64,000 nucleotides of DNA from Methyloterricola oryzae (GTDB lineage Bacteria > Pseudomonadota > Gammaproteobacteria > Methylococcales > Methylococcaceae): positions 124,001-188,000 of the forward strand of contig NZ_JYNS01000007.1 in assembly GCF_000934725.1 (NCBI RefSeq), written 5' to 3'. Position 1 is the first letter of the stretch. Every line of letters starts with the position of its first letter. The notes beneath the pieces are model-generated. The model was not told the origin of the DNA, ran no database searches, and saw nothing but the letters and a program-made list of their open reading frames with translations. Positions 1-11,599 of the stretch are shown here, one piece after another. The position numbers and the translations under genes are program-made.

Positions 1-431
1 CGGACATGCAGGGGTGAGAGCGCGGCGAGCGAAACCTGGGCGGTCAATTCCAGCCCTGCGGTCGAAGCGGCGCACTGCAATTCGGGCTTCAGGGCCGAAA
101 GCTCCATGTCCGCAAGGAACGCCCGCTGGCGATAGCGGTCGAACGCATAGACCGCCCAGTCTCCCGAGGGGGAAAAATTGAACTCGTGATAGCGTGGCAA
201 GCCCGGAAGCGCGACGAACAGTTCGAAACATGTGTGCCGCCAGAGTTCGTCCGCAAACCGCCCTTCCGCCGCTTGCGGGATGCGCAACGCGCCAAGGTTT
301 CCCTCGAGACGGAAACCCACCTGGAGCATCCCACCCGACCGCGCAAATTCCCCGGATAATCGGCATGCCGGCGGGTCGGTTTGGAGCGGATGGCAAAGGA
401 GGCTGAAGGGTGCGGTCTGGCAGTCAGGCAT
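1..431 (-). CDS. DOMON-like domain protein, partial (C-terminus outside window)
   Basis: Translating the minus strand from an ATG at 431 gives an uninterrupted frame to the window edge, so the 3' end is missing. It reads MPDCQTAPFSLLCHP near the start and later LWRHTCFELF and EFNFSPSGDWAVYAFDRYR. I recognise this motif set from the small bacterial DOMON-like family of uncharacterised proteins of roughly 190 residues. The true function is unknown; DOMON folds generally bind haem or sugars, but nothing here shows a ligand. It diverges from sdaA across a 140-base gap. There is no strong Shine-Dalgarno, so the start is chosen by family fit. Confidence 0.72.
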   Translation of the reverse strand, partial: MPDCQTAPFSLLCHPLQTDPPACRLSGEFARSGGMLQVGFRLEGNLGALRIPQAAEGRFADELWRHTCFELFVALPGLPRYHEFNFSPSGDWAVYAFDRYRQRAFLADMELSALKPELQCAASTAGLELTAQVSLAALSPLHV

Positions 432-571
432 GGGCGGCAAGCCTACCAGATCGAACCCGCCAGGCAAACCGCCCAGTCTCGGCGAGTGGATGGTGAATTT
501 CGCCCGCCCCGCTGGCACGCGACCTCGCTTTCGATCAGGCTTAGACTTCCCCTTGTTTTCGCCATCGGTCC

Positions 572-1987
572 ATGGAATCCATCAGCGCCTTCGAAATCAT
601 CAAGCTAGGCATCGGCCCCTCCAGTTCGCACACCATGGGGCCCTGGCGGGCCGCGAGCCTGTTTCTGGCGGAACTGGGCGATGTGAAGCGTGTGCAGTCC
701 CTCACCGTCAGGCTCTACGGCTCCCTGGCGAAGACCGGCATAGGGCACGGCACGGACGTGGCAGTCCTGATGGGACTGAGCGGAGAAGACTACACCCGCA
801 TCGACACCACCACGATCCCGGAGCGCGTGGCCGCCATCAAGGAGCGTGGCAGGCTTCCACTGGGCGGGAGCCACGACCTGCCCTTCGAGTATGCGCGCGA
901 CCTGGTGTTCGAGCATGCCATCACCCTGCCCCGCCACGCCAACGCCATGAGCTTTCACGCCATCTGCGAAGGCGGCGAAACCCTGGAGCGCACCTACTAT
1001 TCCCTGGGCGGCGGCTTCGTGGCCGGTGAACAAGACGGTTCCACCCCCAGCACGCCGCCCATCGTCACCCCCCATCCGTGCCACAGCGGTCAGGATCTGC
1101 TGGCCAATTGCCGCAAGCTCGGGCTCTCCGTGTCCGAACTCACCTATCTCAACGAGCAGGCCTGGCGCAGCCAGGAAGCCATCCGCTCCCAGGCGCTCAT
1201 GCTGTGGCGGGAGATCCGCGACTGCATCTACCGCGGAGTGCACCAGGAAGGCTATCTGCCGGGCGGCCTGAATGTGAGGCGGAGGGCTTTCGCGATCCAC
1301 CGCAAGCTGCTCCAGGGCAACGGCTACCAGACCGTGGAGGAATGGTCAGACCTGCTGCGGCGCCAGTCCCGCAATTTCACCCTGGTGGACCGCTGGGTCA
1401 CCTGCTTTGCCCTGGCCGTGAACGAAGAGAACGCCTCCTTCGGCCGCATCGTTACCGCGCCCACCAACGGCGCTGCCGGCGTGATACCGGCGGTGCTGAT
1501 GTATGCCTGGTGCTTCATGGACGGATTCGACGAGGACAAAATCGTGCGCTTCATTCTCACCGCGGGCGAGATCGGCACGCTCTTCAAGAAGAACGCCACC
1601 ATTTCCGCCGCCATGGGCGGCTGTCAGGCGGAAATCGGCGTGTCGTCAGCGATGGCCGCGGCAGGATTGGCGGAAGTTTCGGGAGGCACGCCGGAACAAG
1701 TGCTGCAAGCGGCGGAGATCGCCATGGAGCACCATCTGGGGCTGACCTGCGACCCAGTGGGCGGGCTAGTGCAGATTCCCTGCATCGAACGCAATGCCAT
1801 GGGCGCGGTCAAGGCCATCACCGCGGCCTCCCTGGCCCTGGACAGCGACCCGGCGGACGCGCGCGTCAGCCTGGATGCGGTAATCAAAACCATGTGGGAA
1901 ACCGCGCAGGACATGAACAGCCGCTATAAGGAAACCGCCGAGGGCGGGCTTGCGGTGCACATCCCGGTCAACGTCCCGGAGTGCTGA
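572..1987 (+). CDS. sdaA: L-serine dehydratase (L-serine ammonia-lyase), iron-sulfur type
   Basis: Deaminates L-serine to pyruvate and ammonia in the cytosol. The 471-residue protein has the single-chain layout: an N-terminal beta domain starting MESISAFEIIKLGIGPSSSH and a C-terminal catalytic alpha domain. Cys351, Cys393 and Cys404 (MGGCQAE, LTCDPVGG, IPCIERN) have the spacing of the three cysteines that ligate the catalytic 4Fe-4S cluster in characterised type 2 enzymes. SSSHT and APTNGAAGVIPAV are further family motifs. It is slightly longer than the usual 455-460 residues. It stands alone, converging on the hydrogenase protease gene 10 bases away. Confidence 0.96.
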   Translation: MESISAFEIIKLGIGPSSSHTMGPWRAASLFLAELGDVKRVQSLTVRLYGSLAKTGIGHGTDVAVLMGLSGEDYTRIDTTTIPERVAAIKERGRLPLGGSHDLPFEYARDLVFEHAITLPRHANAMSFHAICEGGETLERTYYSLGGGFVAGEQDGSTPSTPPIVTPHPCHSGQDLLANCRKLGLSVSELTYLNEQAWRSQEAIRSQALMLWREIRDCIYRGVHQEGYLPGGLNVRRRAFAIHRKLLQGNGYQTVEEWSDLLRRQSRNFTLVDRWVTCFALAVNEENASFGRIVTAPTNGAAGVIPAVLMYAWCFMDGFDEDKIVRFILTAGEIGTLFKKNATISAAMGGCQAEIGVSSAMAAAGLAEVSGGTPEQVLQAAEIAMEHHLGLTCDPVGGLVQIPCIERNAMGAVKAITAASLALDSDPADARVSLDAVIKTMWETAQDMNSRYKETAEGGLAVHIPVNVPEC

Positions 1988-1997
1988 GCCGGCGGCC

Positions 1998-2495
1998 TCA
2001 AGCCGGCACGGCGGGCGACTTTAACTGGCTCAGTGACTGCCAATGGGTGGGGTCAGGACGGACGCACAACGCGTCGAGAAAGCGCGCCGCGGCCTCAAGA
2101 TTCGCCCGAGCCGCTTCGCTCAGGGGCTCGCCCAGTTCGAAACGGTAGCCGCGTATCCCCAAGAGGAAGCAGGGCGGCGGCTCGCCCCGCAAATCCTCAA
2201 AGACCTGAAGCACGGCCGCAGGGCTCATGGCGTGGGTGGTATAGCTGCGATCCCTGGCGGGCTGCAGCCTGATGAAACGAAAGGGGGCCGAACACGACGC
2301 GTCGGCGTCGATGAACAGGACCAACCGCCGCTGTTCCAGATCCAATGCGTGCTCGACCTGAAGCTGAAAATCGCCCAGCAGTTCAATCCCGGGATGGGCG
2401 CAGTCCGCCAAATGGTCCAGGGCCGAAGGGCCGAGGGCATCATCACCCCGACTGGGGTTGCCGTAGGCGAATACCAGAACGTCGTGCACGGGCAT
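1998..2495 (-). CDS. hoxW: [NiFe] hydrogenase maturation protease (HoxW-like)
   Basis: Endopeptidase that removes the C-terminal extension of a hydrogenase large subunit once nickel is in place. The 165-residue protein opens with FAYGNPSRGDDALGP, the GNxxRxDD motif of the HyaD/HycI/HoxW family, has an acidic residue in the nickel-sensing region (LFIDADAS), and a conserved-position His in the YTTHAMSP segment. It lies 66 bases downstream of hoxH on the same strand, which gives it an obvious substrate. The assignment to the HoxW branch rests on this context. Confidence 0.85.
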   Translation of the reverse strand: MPVHDVLVFAYGNPSRGDDALGPSALDHLADCAHPGIELLGDFQLQVEHALDLEQRRLVLFIDADASCSAPFRFIRLQPARDRSYTTHAMSPAAVLQVFEDLRGEPPPCFLLGIRGYRFELGEPLSEAARANLEAAARFLDALCVRPDPTHWQSLSQLKSPAVPA

Positions 2496-2561
2496 CGGAA
2501 GAAGTCAGAAAAATGCCCGGGCCACGCGGCGGCGCAGCAACCGGGCAGGCCTCAGAAGCGT

Positions 2562-4046
2562 TTAGTGGCTGAAGTTGCCTTCGCTATCCCGGGACAGGCT
2601 GTCGATCAGCGCGCCCTGGGCGTCCACCAATTCCAGTTGCAGGGGCATCTTGCCCAGGGCGTGGGTGGCGCAGGACAGGCAAGGATCGTAAGCGCGTATC
2701 GCCACCTCCAGGTGGTTCAGCAGGCCCTCAGTCAGTTCCTTGCCGTCCAGGTAGCGCGCAGCCACCGCCCGCACGGCCTCGTTCATCGCCTGATTGTTGT
2801 TGGTGGTGGACACGATCAGATTGGCGCGGGTGATTAGATCGTCCTCGTTGATGCAATAGTGATGGAACAAGGTGCCGCGCGGCGCCTCGATCACGCCGAC
2901 GCCTTCCATGCGCTTCTCGCCCTTAGCCACCAGATCGCCGCTGAGGATATCCGGGTCTTGCAGCAACTCGCGGATGGCCTCGGCGCTGTACAGCATCTCG
3001 ATCATGCGCGCCCAGTGATAGGCCAGGGAAGCGCGCACCGGCTCGCCATTGCCATAGGCCATGAATTCCTGACGCGCCGCTTCCGCCAGCGGCGTGTCGA
3101 TGGAATCGCAATTGTTGATGCGCGCCAGGGGTCCAACCCGGTACCAGCCGTTCTCGCGGCCCAGTTCCACGATATGCGGGAACTTCATGTAGGACCAGGA
3201 TTTCACTTCCTCGCGCAGATACTGGGTGTAGTTGCGGTAGTCCACATGGTCGAAGATGGTCTTGCCCGCCGCGTCCCGCGCCCGCAGGCCGCCGTGATAG
3301 AGTTCCAGTTCACCCTTGGGCCCGGTGAGGCTGAGGAAATTGGAGCTGAAGGCGCCGAAATGCTGGTGGTATTCCACATTGGACAGGAAGATGTCCTTGA
3401 TCAGGGCCACCACCTCGTTGGACCAGGCCACCGTGTCATCGATGTCCTGCAGCAGGTAATCGCGATCGGCCGGCGTCAGCGCCTTGTTCATGCCGCCGGG
3501 AATGGCTGCGCTGCCGTGCACCCGCTTGCCGCTGATGACCCGGATCACCTCCTGGCCGTATTTGCGCAGCTTGACGCCCTTCAGCCCCGTGTCCGGAAAC
3601 TCCTTGAGCACGCTGACGACGTTGCGGTGAGCCGCGGCGTCCTCGAAGCCGAACAGCAGGTCCGGCGTGGACAGGTGGAAGAAATGCAAGGCGTGGGACT
3701 GCAGGGTCTGGCCGAAATGCATCATGCGCCGCAGCTTCTCCGCCGGCGGAGTCAGCTGGTCGACGCCGACCAGCTGATCCACGGCCTTGGCGGCGGCCAG
3801 GTGATGGCTGACCGGGCAGATGCCGCACAATCGCTGCACCAGCACCGGCAGTTCCCAATAGGGACGGCCCTGGATGAAACGCTCGAAGCCACGAAATTCA
3901 ACGATGTGCAGCCGCGCCTGGCGGACATGGTTGTCCTCGTCCAGCAACAAGGTGACCTTGCCGTGACCTTCGACGCGGGTAACCGGTTCGATGACGACAC
4001 GCTTCAGATTTTCAGGATTGGCGGCGGTTTCCAGATGTTCGTACAT
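2562..4046 (-). CDS. hoxH: [NiFe] hydrogenase large subunit HoxH (group 3d-like) precursor
   Basis: Carries the Ni-Fe active site of a soluble bidirectional, NAD-linked hydrogenase. The 494-residue sequence has the N-terminal metal motif RLCGICPVSH (Cys74, Cys77) and the C-terminal motif DPCLSCATH (Cys456, Cys459). LHIVEFRGFERF and VIEAPRGTLFHHY are typical of HoxH rather than membrane-bound uptake enzymes. After His462 a 32-residue tail remains, the part expected to be cut off by the adjacent protease. A clear AAGGAG precedes the ATG. No hoxY, hoxU, hoxF or hoxE lies next to it: upstream is an intergenic region and a divergent marR. The partner subunits must be elsewhere or absent. Confidence 0.93.
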   Translation of the reverse strand: MYEHLETAANPENLKRVVIEPVTRVEGHGKVTLLLDEDNHVRQARLHIVEFRGFERFIQGRPYWELPVLVQRLCGICPVSHHLAAAKAVDQLVGVDQLTPPAEKLRRMMHFGQTLQSHALHFFHLSTPDLLFGFEDAAAHRNVVSVLKEFPDTGLKGVKLRKYGQEVIRVISGKRVHGSAAIPGGMNKALTPADRDYLLQDIDDTVAWSNEVVALIKDIFLSNVEYHQHFGAFSSNFLSLTGPKGELELYHGGLRARDAAGKTIFDHVDYRNYTQYLREEVKSWSYMKFPHIVELGRENGWYRVGPLARINNCDSIDTPLAEAARQEFMAYGNGEPVRASLAYHWARMIEMLYSAEAIRELLQDPDILSGDLVAKGEKRMEGVGVIEAPRGTLFHHYCINEDDLITRANLIVSTTNNNQAMNEAVRAVAARYLDGKELTEGLLNHLEVAIRAYDPCLSCATHALGKMPLQLELVDAQGALIDSLSRDSEGNFSH

Positions 4047-4365
4047 GAATGCGGCTCCTTGGGGAATGCGGGGTCCCGTGTGACGGTATTACCTTCATCA
4101 TACACCAGGGCGTCCGGCATACAACCCAGGAAAACCATACATTTCCAGGCTGCCGGATTGCTCCGGTGAGCCGAGACCCTGTAAACTTCGGGGCGCTCAA
4201 GTGCCGCCTTATTCTAGCCACGGCCACGGCAATCGACCGCGCCGGGCTCAAAGCCCTCTGGGATGGTAATTCCGCGTGCGCCATAGATGACCGTGCCCCC
4301 GCTTTGAAGCGCCCGGCCCGAGCAGCGGATTCCACGCCCCTTCAACGCCGAAAGGAAACCAGGAC
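4047..4365. other. intergenic region between hoxH and marR
   Basis: 319 bases without a supportable gene. It separates two divergent units and holds the candidate hoxH promoter at 4097-4124. No hoxY-like frame is present. It would be the natural place for a MarR operator, but I did not find a convincing long palindrome. Confidence 0.6.
4097..4124 (-). promoter_or_regulatory. candidate sigma-70 promoter of hoxH
   Basis: On the minus strand TTGTAT and TATGAT are separated by 16 bases, ending about 50 bases upstream of the hoxH start. The -10 box matches 5 of 6 consensus bases; the -35 is weak. No experimental support. Confidence 0.4.
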
Positions 4366-5858
<1,493 letters not shown>

Positions 5859-5949
5859 AGCCCCCGGTCGCGATCACTCCCTGACGAACCCTGCCCTTTT
5901 AGATTTAGATCAGACGGCGGCAGGGTGATGATGGCTCAAGCGACTGTGG

Positions 5950-6630
5950 TCAGGACGCGCCCTTGCCGCCTGCCGCATTATTGCCCAAAGGCTCCTTGAG
6001 CGCCGTCTTGTTGCGCTGGGCGATCTCGGCGATCAACTGATCCAGCGAGCCGGTCTGCGCCACCTCGTTGGTGAAGCTGGTGCGGTAGTTCTGTATCAGG
6101 CTGATGCCCTCGATCACCACATCGTAGACCTTCCAGTCGCCTTTCACATTAGCCATGCGGTAATCTACGGCTACCGGCTGCGCACCCGCCTGCAGAATCT
6201 CGGTGCGCACCACGACACGCTTGTCCGATGCGTCAAGCGTCATCGGGCGGTGACGGATAGTCCAGTTTGCGTACTCGGTAAATGCGGTGGTGTAGGTACG
6301 GACCAGCAGCATGCGGAACTCTTTCTTGAAGCGCACCTGCTGCTCAGGGGTGGCGGTCTTCCAGTATTTGCCCAGGATCAGCATCGAAACGCGATCGAAA
6401 TCAACGTGGGGATCGATGATGGTTTCCACCAAGTGCGTGGCCTTGACGAAGTCCTTTTTGTACTCGGGCTTCTGCAGGTTCTTCTGCAGTTCGTCCGCCG
6501 TATGCTGAATCACGATCTGCGGAGGCAGCAAGGCTTCGTCGGCTCCAGCCAGCCCGGATGCCAGAGCGAGCAGCACTCCCCAAACGCCCAACCAAGCCGT
6601 CAATCCGAACGAAAACTTGGCAAATTTCAT
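5950..6630 (-). CDS. mlaC: MlaC-like periplasmic phospholipid-binding protein (Ttg2D family)
   Basis: Soluble periplasmic lipid shuttle of the Mla retrograde phospholipid transport pathway. The start at 6630 has an excellent AGGAGG eight bases upstream and opens a signal peptide (MKFAKFSFGLTAWLGVWGVLLALASGLAGA) of usual form, although the frame stays open further upstream. The mature part has the Tol-tolerance motifs: IDPHVDFDRVSMLILGKYWKTA, FRMLLVRTYTTAF and GDWKVYDVVIEGISLI. No mlaDEF or mlaA is beside it, so it is detached from the usual operon. It diverges from hemB. Confidence 0.88.
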   Translation of the reverse strand: MKFAKFSFGLTAWLGVWGVLLALASGLAGADEALLPPQIVIQHTADELQKNLQKPEYKKDFVKATHLVETIIDPHVDFDRVSMLILGKYWKTATPEQQVRFKKEFRMLLVRTYTTAFTEYANWTIRHRPMTLDASDKRVVVRTEILQAGAQPVAVDYRMANVKGDWKVYDVVIEGISLIQNYRTSFTNEVAQTGSLDQLIAEIAQRNKTALKEPLGNNAAGGKGAS

Positions 6631-6728
6631 TGAACCCCTCCTGCGATCATTAATGCGCTTATGATAACCCGATGCATTGTAATAAACTACCGCGCCACTT
6701 GGTTCGCCGACGCCGTTGCCTGGGTTGA

Positions 6729-8573
<1,845 letters not shown>

Positions 8574-8602
<29 letters not shown>

Positions 8603-9239
8603 GAACGCGCCCGCGGCGTTTGGCGGCGTAGAGTGCGTCGTCCGCCCGCTCGATCAGTTCGTTGGGTGTCAGTGCGCTGCCCCACAAGAGAGTTGCCACG
8701 CCACCACTGACCAACACCGCGAGCTGCCTGTCCTCCCAGGCCACTGACTGTTCGCGCACCGCCAACCGCCCCGGTTCCAGACACCGGTCGGCGCATCATG
8801 GGTGGCCTGAACCCGCAGTTCATCGCGCGCCTCCATGAGCGCCTGATTCAACTGCATCAGTTCCTGGTAGAGGCGGCTCTTTTCCACCACGGCGGACACC
8901 AGACCCGACGGACGCAGAAAGACGCCTGATACAAGGCGGCATAACAGTATGGCTGCTGGCTGTTGAAGAACAGGAAGCCCACTGGCTTTCGCAGGGCGAT
9001 CAGCGAGCAGGTCAGGCTGGAGCGCACACGCCCTCGGCGACAATCAGACTGGTCGCCATCGATGCTGCCAACTCCGCGATGGCCACCCCGAGCGCATTGA
9101 CTTCATCTGCTGGCCCCTTCGGTAACTGGACATGGGCTTCCCCGTTGGGAAGCTGGCTCAATATCTGCCGAAAGTAATCGATGCGTGAGTCAGGCATGCC
9201 ATCCTCCGCAGCCAAGGGTCGACCTAGGGGCAATCTCAT
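8574..9239 (-). pseudogene. decayed GAF-GGDEF diguanylate cyclase
   Basis: Minus-strand pieces of one gene in different frames. First piece (about 9239-9012): DEVNALGVAIAELAASM running straight into ATSLIVAEGV, which in intact relatives I know are separated by much of a GAF domain. Middle piece (9043-8669): GLVSAVVEKSRLYQELMQLNQAL and VQATHDAPTGVWNRGG, the end of GAF and entry to GGDEF. Last piece (8765-8574): LAVLVSGGVA and NELIERADDALYAAKRRGR, the GGDEF end. The GGDEF core with the GG[DE]EF site is gone. At least two internal deletions and two frame changes make it non-functional. Confidence 0.85.
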
Positions 9240-9270
9240 CGCAGAAGTCCGAAGCTCCCGTGCGTAGCCC

Positions 9271-9801
9271 TCAATCCGCGGCGAGGTAGCGCTCTTTCAG
9301 GCTTACATAGTGCTTGGAGGAATAGTATAGAAACTCCAGTTCCATTTCCTTCAGCGGGCGTGCCTGGCGCACCGGCGAGCCCACATAGAGAAAACCGCTT
9401 TCCAGGCGCTTGCCCGGTGGCACCAGGCTGCCCGCCCCAAGCATGATCCGTCCTTCCAATTCGGCGCCGTCCATGACGATGGCGCCGATGCCGATCAGGC
9501 AATGATCGCCTATGCGGCAGCCGTGCAGCACGGCGCGGTGCCCCACGGTGACTCCCGCCCCGACCACCAGAGGATGGCCACCCCTGGCGTAGCCGCTGTC
9601 GTGGGTGACATGCAGCACGCAGCCGTCCTGAATGTTGCTGGCGGCCCCAATGTGAATCGAGTTTACATCGCCGCGGATCACCGTCATGGGCCAGACGGAG
9701 GCGTCATCCTCCAGGGTCACGTCGCCGATCACCGTCGCCGCCGGATCAATATAGACGCGGCTGCCCACCCGGGGGGTTTTATGCTCGAAGCTGTGTATCA
9801 T
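9271..9801 (-). CDS. gamma-class carbonic anhydrase / left-handed beta-helix hexapeptide protein (YrdA-like)
   Basis: 176 residues of hexapeptide repeats forming a trimeric left-handed beta-helix. The metal-ligand pattern of gamma carbonic anhydrases is present: His in VLHVTHDSG and GHRAVLHG. IRGDVNSIHIGAASNIQDGCVLH is the classical family segment, and the C-terminal helix LKERYLAAD closes it. The YrdA branch is often of uncertain activity, so carbonic anhydrase function is inferred from family. It stands alone downstream of the decayed cyclase. Confidence 0.9.
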   Translation of the reverse strand: MIHSFEHKTPRVGSRVYIDPAATVIGDVTLEDDASVWPMTVIRGDVNSIHIGAASNIQDGCVLHVTHDSGYARGGHPLVVGAGVTVGHRAVLHGCRIGDHCLIGIGAIVMDGAELEGRIMLGAGSLVPPGKRLESGFLYVGSPVRQARPLKEMELEFLYYSSKHYVSLKERYLAAD

Positions 9802-10024
9802 GGAAAAAGGCGTCCTCCACCTGCTCAGTCATGCCTTGCTGATCAGACGCATAAACCCGCCTGACAATTCCGGAGCAGGCCAAGGTCACGACGAACATCC
9901 GACCTTTCTCGGCGCGGCCTGCGGCGGTGCTGGGGTCTATACTTCATGCCGTCAGTCTCACGGCATTCACTCGTCCCAAACACGGCGGTTGCCGGGAGGC
10001 ATCATCCCCAAAAGGAGACCCGCC

Positions 10025-10597
10025 ATGCCCATCGCAGGAGCCTTGTTGCTCGGCCTGCTCGTGATCCTCGCCTTGTATGTCATCGTCATCTACAACCGCC
10101 TGGTCGGACTCAAGCATGATATCGCAAAAGCCTGGTCGAACATCGATGTGCTGCTCAAGCAGCGTCACGATGAACTACCCAAGCTGGTGGAAACCTGCAA
10201 GCAGTACATGAAGCACGAACGCGAAACCCTGGAGAAAGTCATGCAGGCGCGGGCGCGCGTCTCGTCGGCCCGGGAATCGTCCGACGTGGCGGCTCTGGGA
10301 GCCGCCGAGACCGGCCTCAGGCAGGGCTTGATGAATCTATTCGCCGTGGCGGAGGCGTACCCGGAATTGAAGGCGGACGAATCCTTCCGCAACCTGGAGG
10401 CGCGCATCACCGGTCTCGAAAATGCCATCGCCGACCGGCGCGAGTTCTACAACGACGTAGTGAACAGCAACAACGTGAGACTGGAACAATTCCCCGACAT
10501 CATCATTGCCCGCCTGTTTGCCTTCAAGCCGGCGGAACTGCTGGTCTTTTCGGCCGAGGAAATCGGGGACGTGGACGTCAAAGCGCTGTTTGGCTGA
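10025..10597 (+). CDS. lemA: LemA family protein
   Basis: 190 residues with an N-terminal transmembrane helix (about 3-23) followed by YNRLVGLKHDIAKAWSNIDVLLKQRHDELPKLVE, the LemA signature, and a long helical body. The frame is open further upstream, but an AAGGAG seven bases before 10025 and the membrane helix directly after it fix the start. It is six bases upstream of the GIDE-domain gene, a common LemA partner. Molecular role is not established; probably envelope-associated. Confidence 0.92.
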   Translation: MPIAGALLLGLLVILALYVIVIYNRLVGLKHDIAKAWSNIDVLLKQRHDELPKLVETCKQYMKHERETLEKVMQARARVSSARESSDVAALGAAETGLRQGLMNLFAVAEAYPELKADESFRNLEARITGLENAIADRREFYNDVVNSNNVRLEQFPDIIIARLFAFKPAELLVFSAEEIGDVDVKALFG

Positions 10598-10603
10598 ACC
10601 ACG

Positions 10604-11599
10604 ATGACGGACGCGCACCCTCTGGCCGCCCTGGTGGCCAGCGCCGTGCAGCGGGCAACGCCCGCGCAATTCTGGCTCGGCTTCTCCGCTGGCATGGTTT
10701 TGGCGATCTGGCTGCTGTATTTCGGGTTCTCGCGTCTCAAGCGCTCGCGCCTGATCACCGACATGCCCACATCGAAAGTGCGCTCCGCGGCCCAAGGCTA
10801 CGTGGAACTGGAGGGACATGCTCGCCTGATGCCGGGCGAACCGATTCATGCCGCGCTCAGCGGTTTGCCGTGCGTCTGGTTCCGGTATCAGGTGGAACAC
10901 CGGGAGCGCGATGCCCGCGGCCGTTCGGACGAATGGCGCGTCGTTGAATCGGGCATCAGCGATGCCATCTTTCACCTGCAAGATGATACGGGCCTGTGCA
11001 TCGTCGACCCCGACGGGGCAGATATCACGCCATCCACCTGTGTCCGCTGGCGCGGGCACGCGCCGCGCCCCGGAGCGCCGCCCCGGGACACCGGATTCCT
11101 GGCGCGACTGCTGGACTCGGGGCCATACCGCTACACCGAGTATCGTATCAACGAATTTGACAGCCTGTACATCATCGGGGATTTTGCCGGGCTTGGCGAC
11201 AGCGGCTCCGTCAGCCTGCGCGAGGCCACGGGCGACCTGCTATCCGCCTGGAAAAAGGACCGGCCCGAGTTGCTACGCCGCTTCGACGCCAACGGCGACG
11301 GCCAGATCGACATGGAGGAATGGGAGTCCGCGCGAACGGCGGCGGAATCTGCGGCGGCCACATCGCTGGGCGCGCGCCGCCAGCACACGGAACACAACCT
11401 GGTGCGCAGGCCACGCTATGGACGGCCTTACATCATTTCCTGCACGCCCCAGAATGTGCTGGTGCGCCGCTACCGCCGCACGGCGTTTCTATCGGCCTTG
11501 GGATTTCTCGCCATGCTGACGCTTCTGGCCTGGACGGCAAACCTGCGGGCCAATCCACCCCTCAAAGCACCACCGGTGCCCGGCCGGGTTCTTCACTAA
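10604..11599 (+). CDS. GIDE-domain membrane protein with an embedded EF-hand
   Basis: 331 residues with one membrane helix near each end (about 24-42 and 293-312). The intervening region has the GIDE (E3-ligase-like, MULAN-related) pattern seen beside LemA: GYVELEGHARL, PCVWFRYQVEHRE, RYTEYRI and DSLYIIGDF. A complete EF-hand loop, D228-ANGDGQID-MEE239, sits inside the domain, suggesting calcium control; that is inference. No RING motif is visible, so ubiquitin-ligase activity is not implied. Its 3' end overlaps the convergent gene by 38 bases. Confidence 0.82.
   Translation: MTDAHPLAALVASAVQRATPAQFWLGFSAGMVLAIWLLYFGFSRLKRSRLITDMPTSKVRSAAQGYVELEGHARLMPGEPIHAALSGLPCVWFRYQVEHRERDARGRSDEWRVVESGISDAIFHLQDDTGLCIVDPDGADITPSTCVRWRGHAPRPGAPPRDTGFLARLLDSGPYRYTEYRINEFDSLYIIGDFAGLGDSGSVSLREATGDLLSAWKKDRPELLRRFDANGDGQIDMEEWESARTAAESAAATSLGARRQHTEHNLVRRPRYGRPYIISCTPQNVLVRRYRRTAFLSALGFLAMLTLLAWTANLRANPPLKAPPVPGRVLH

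Noticed and set aside
4047-4365. search for a hoxY-like gene or sigma-54 promoter upstream of hoxH
   Set aside because: No frame with small-subunit cysteine motifs and no convincing GG-N10-GC element.
5888-5926. 8-bp inverted repeat ACCCTGCC / GGCAGGGT between hemF and mlaC
   Set aside because: 23-base loop and no T-run; too weak to call a terminator although the convergent position would suit one.
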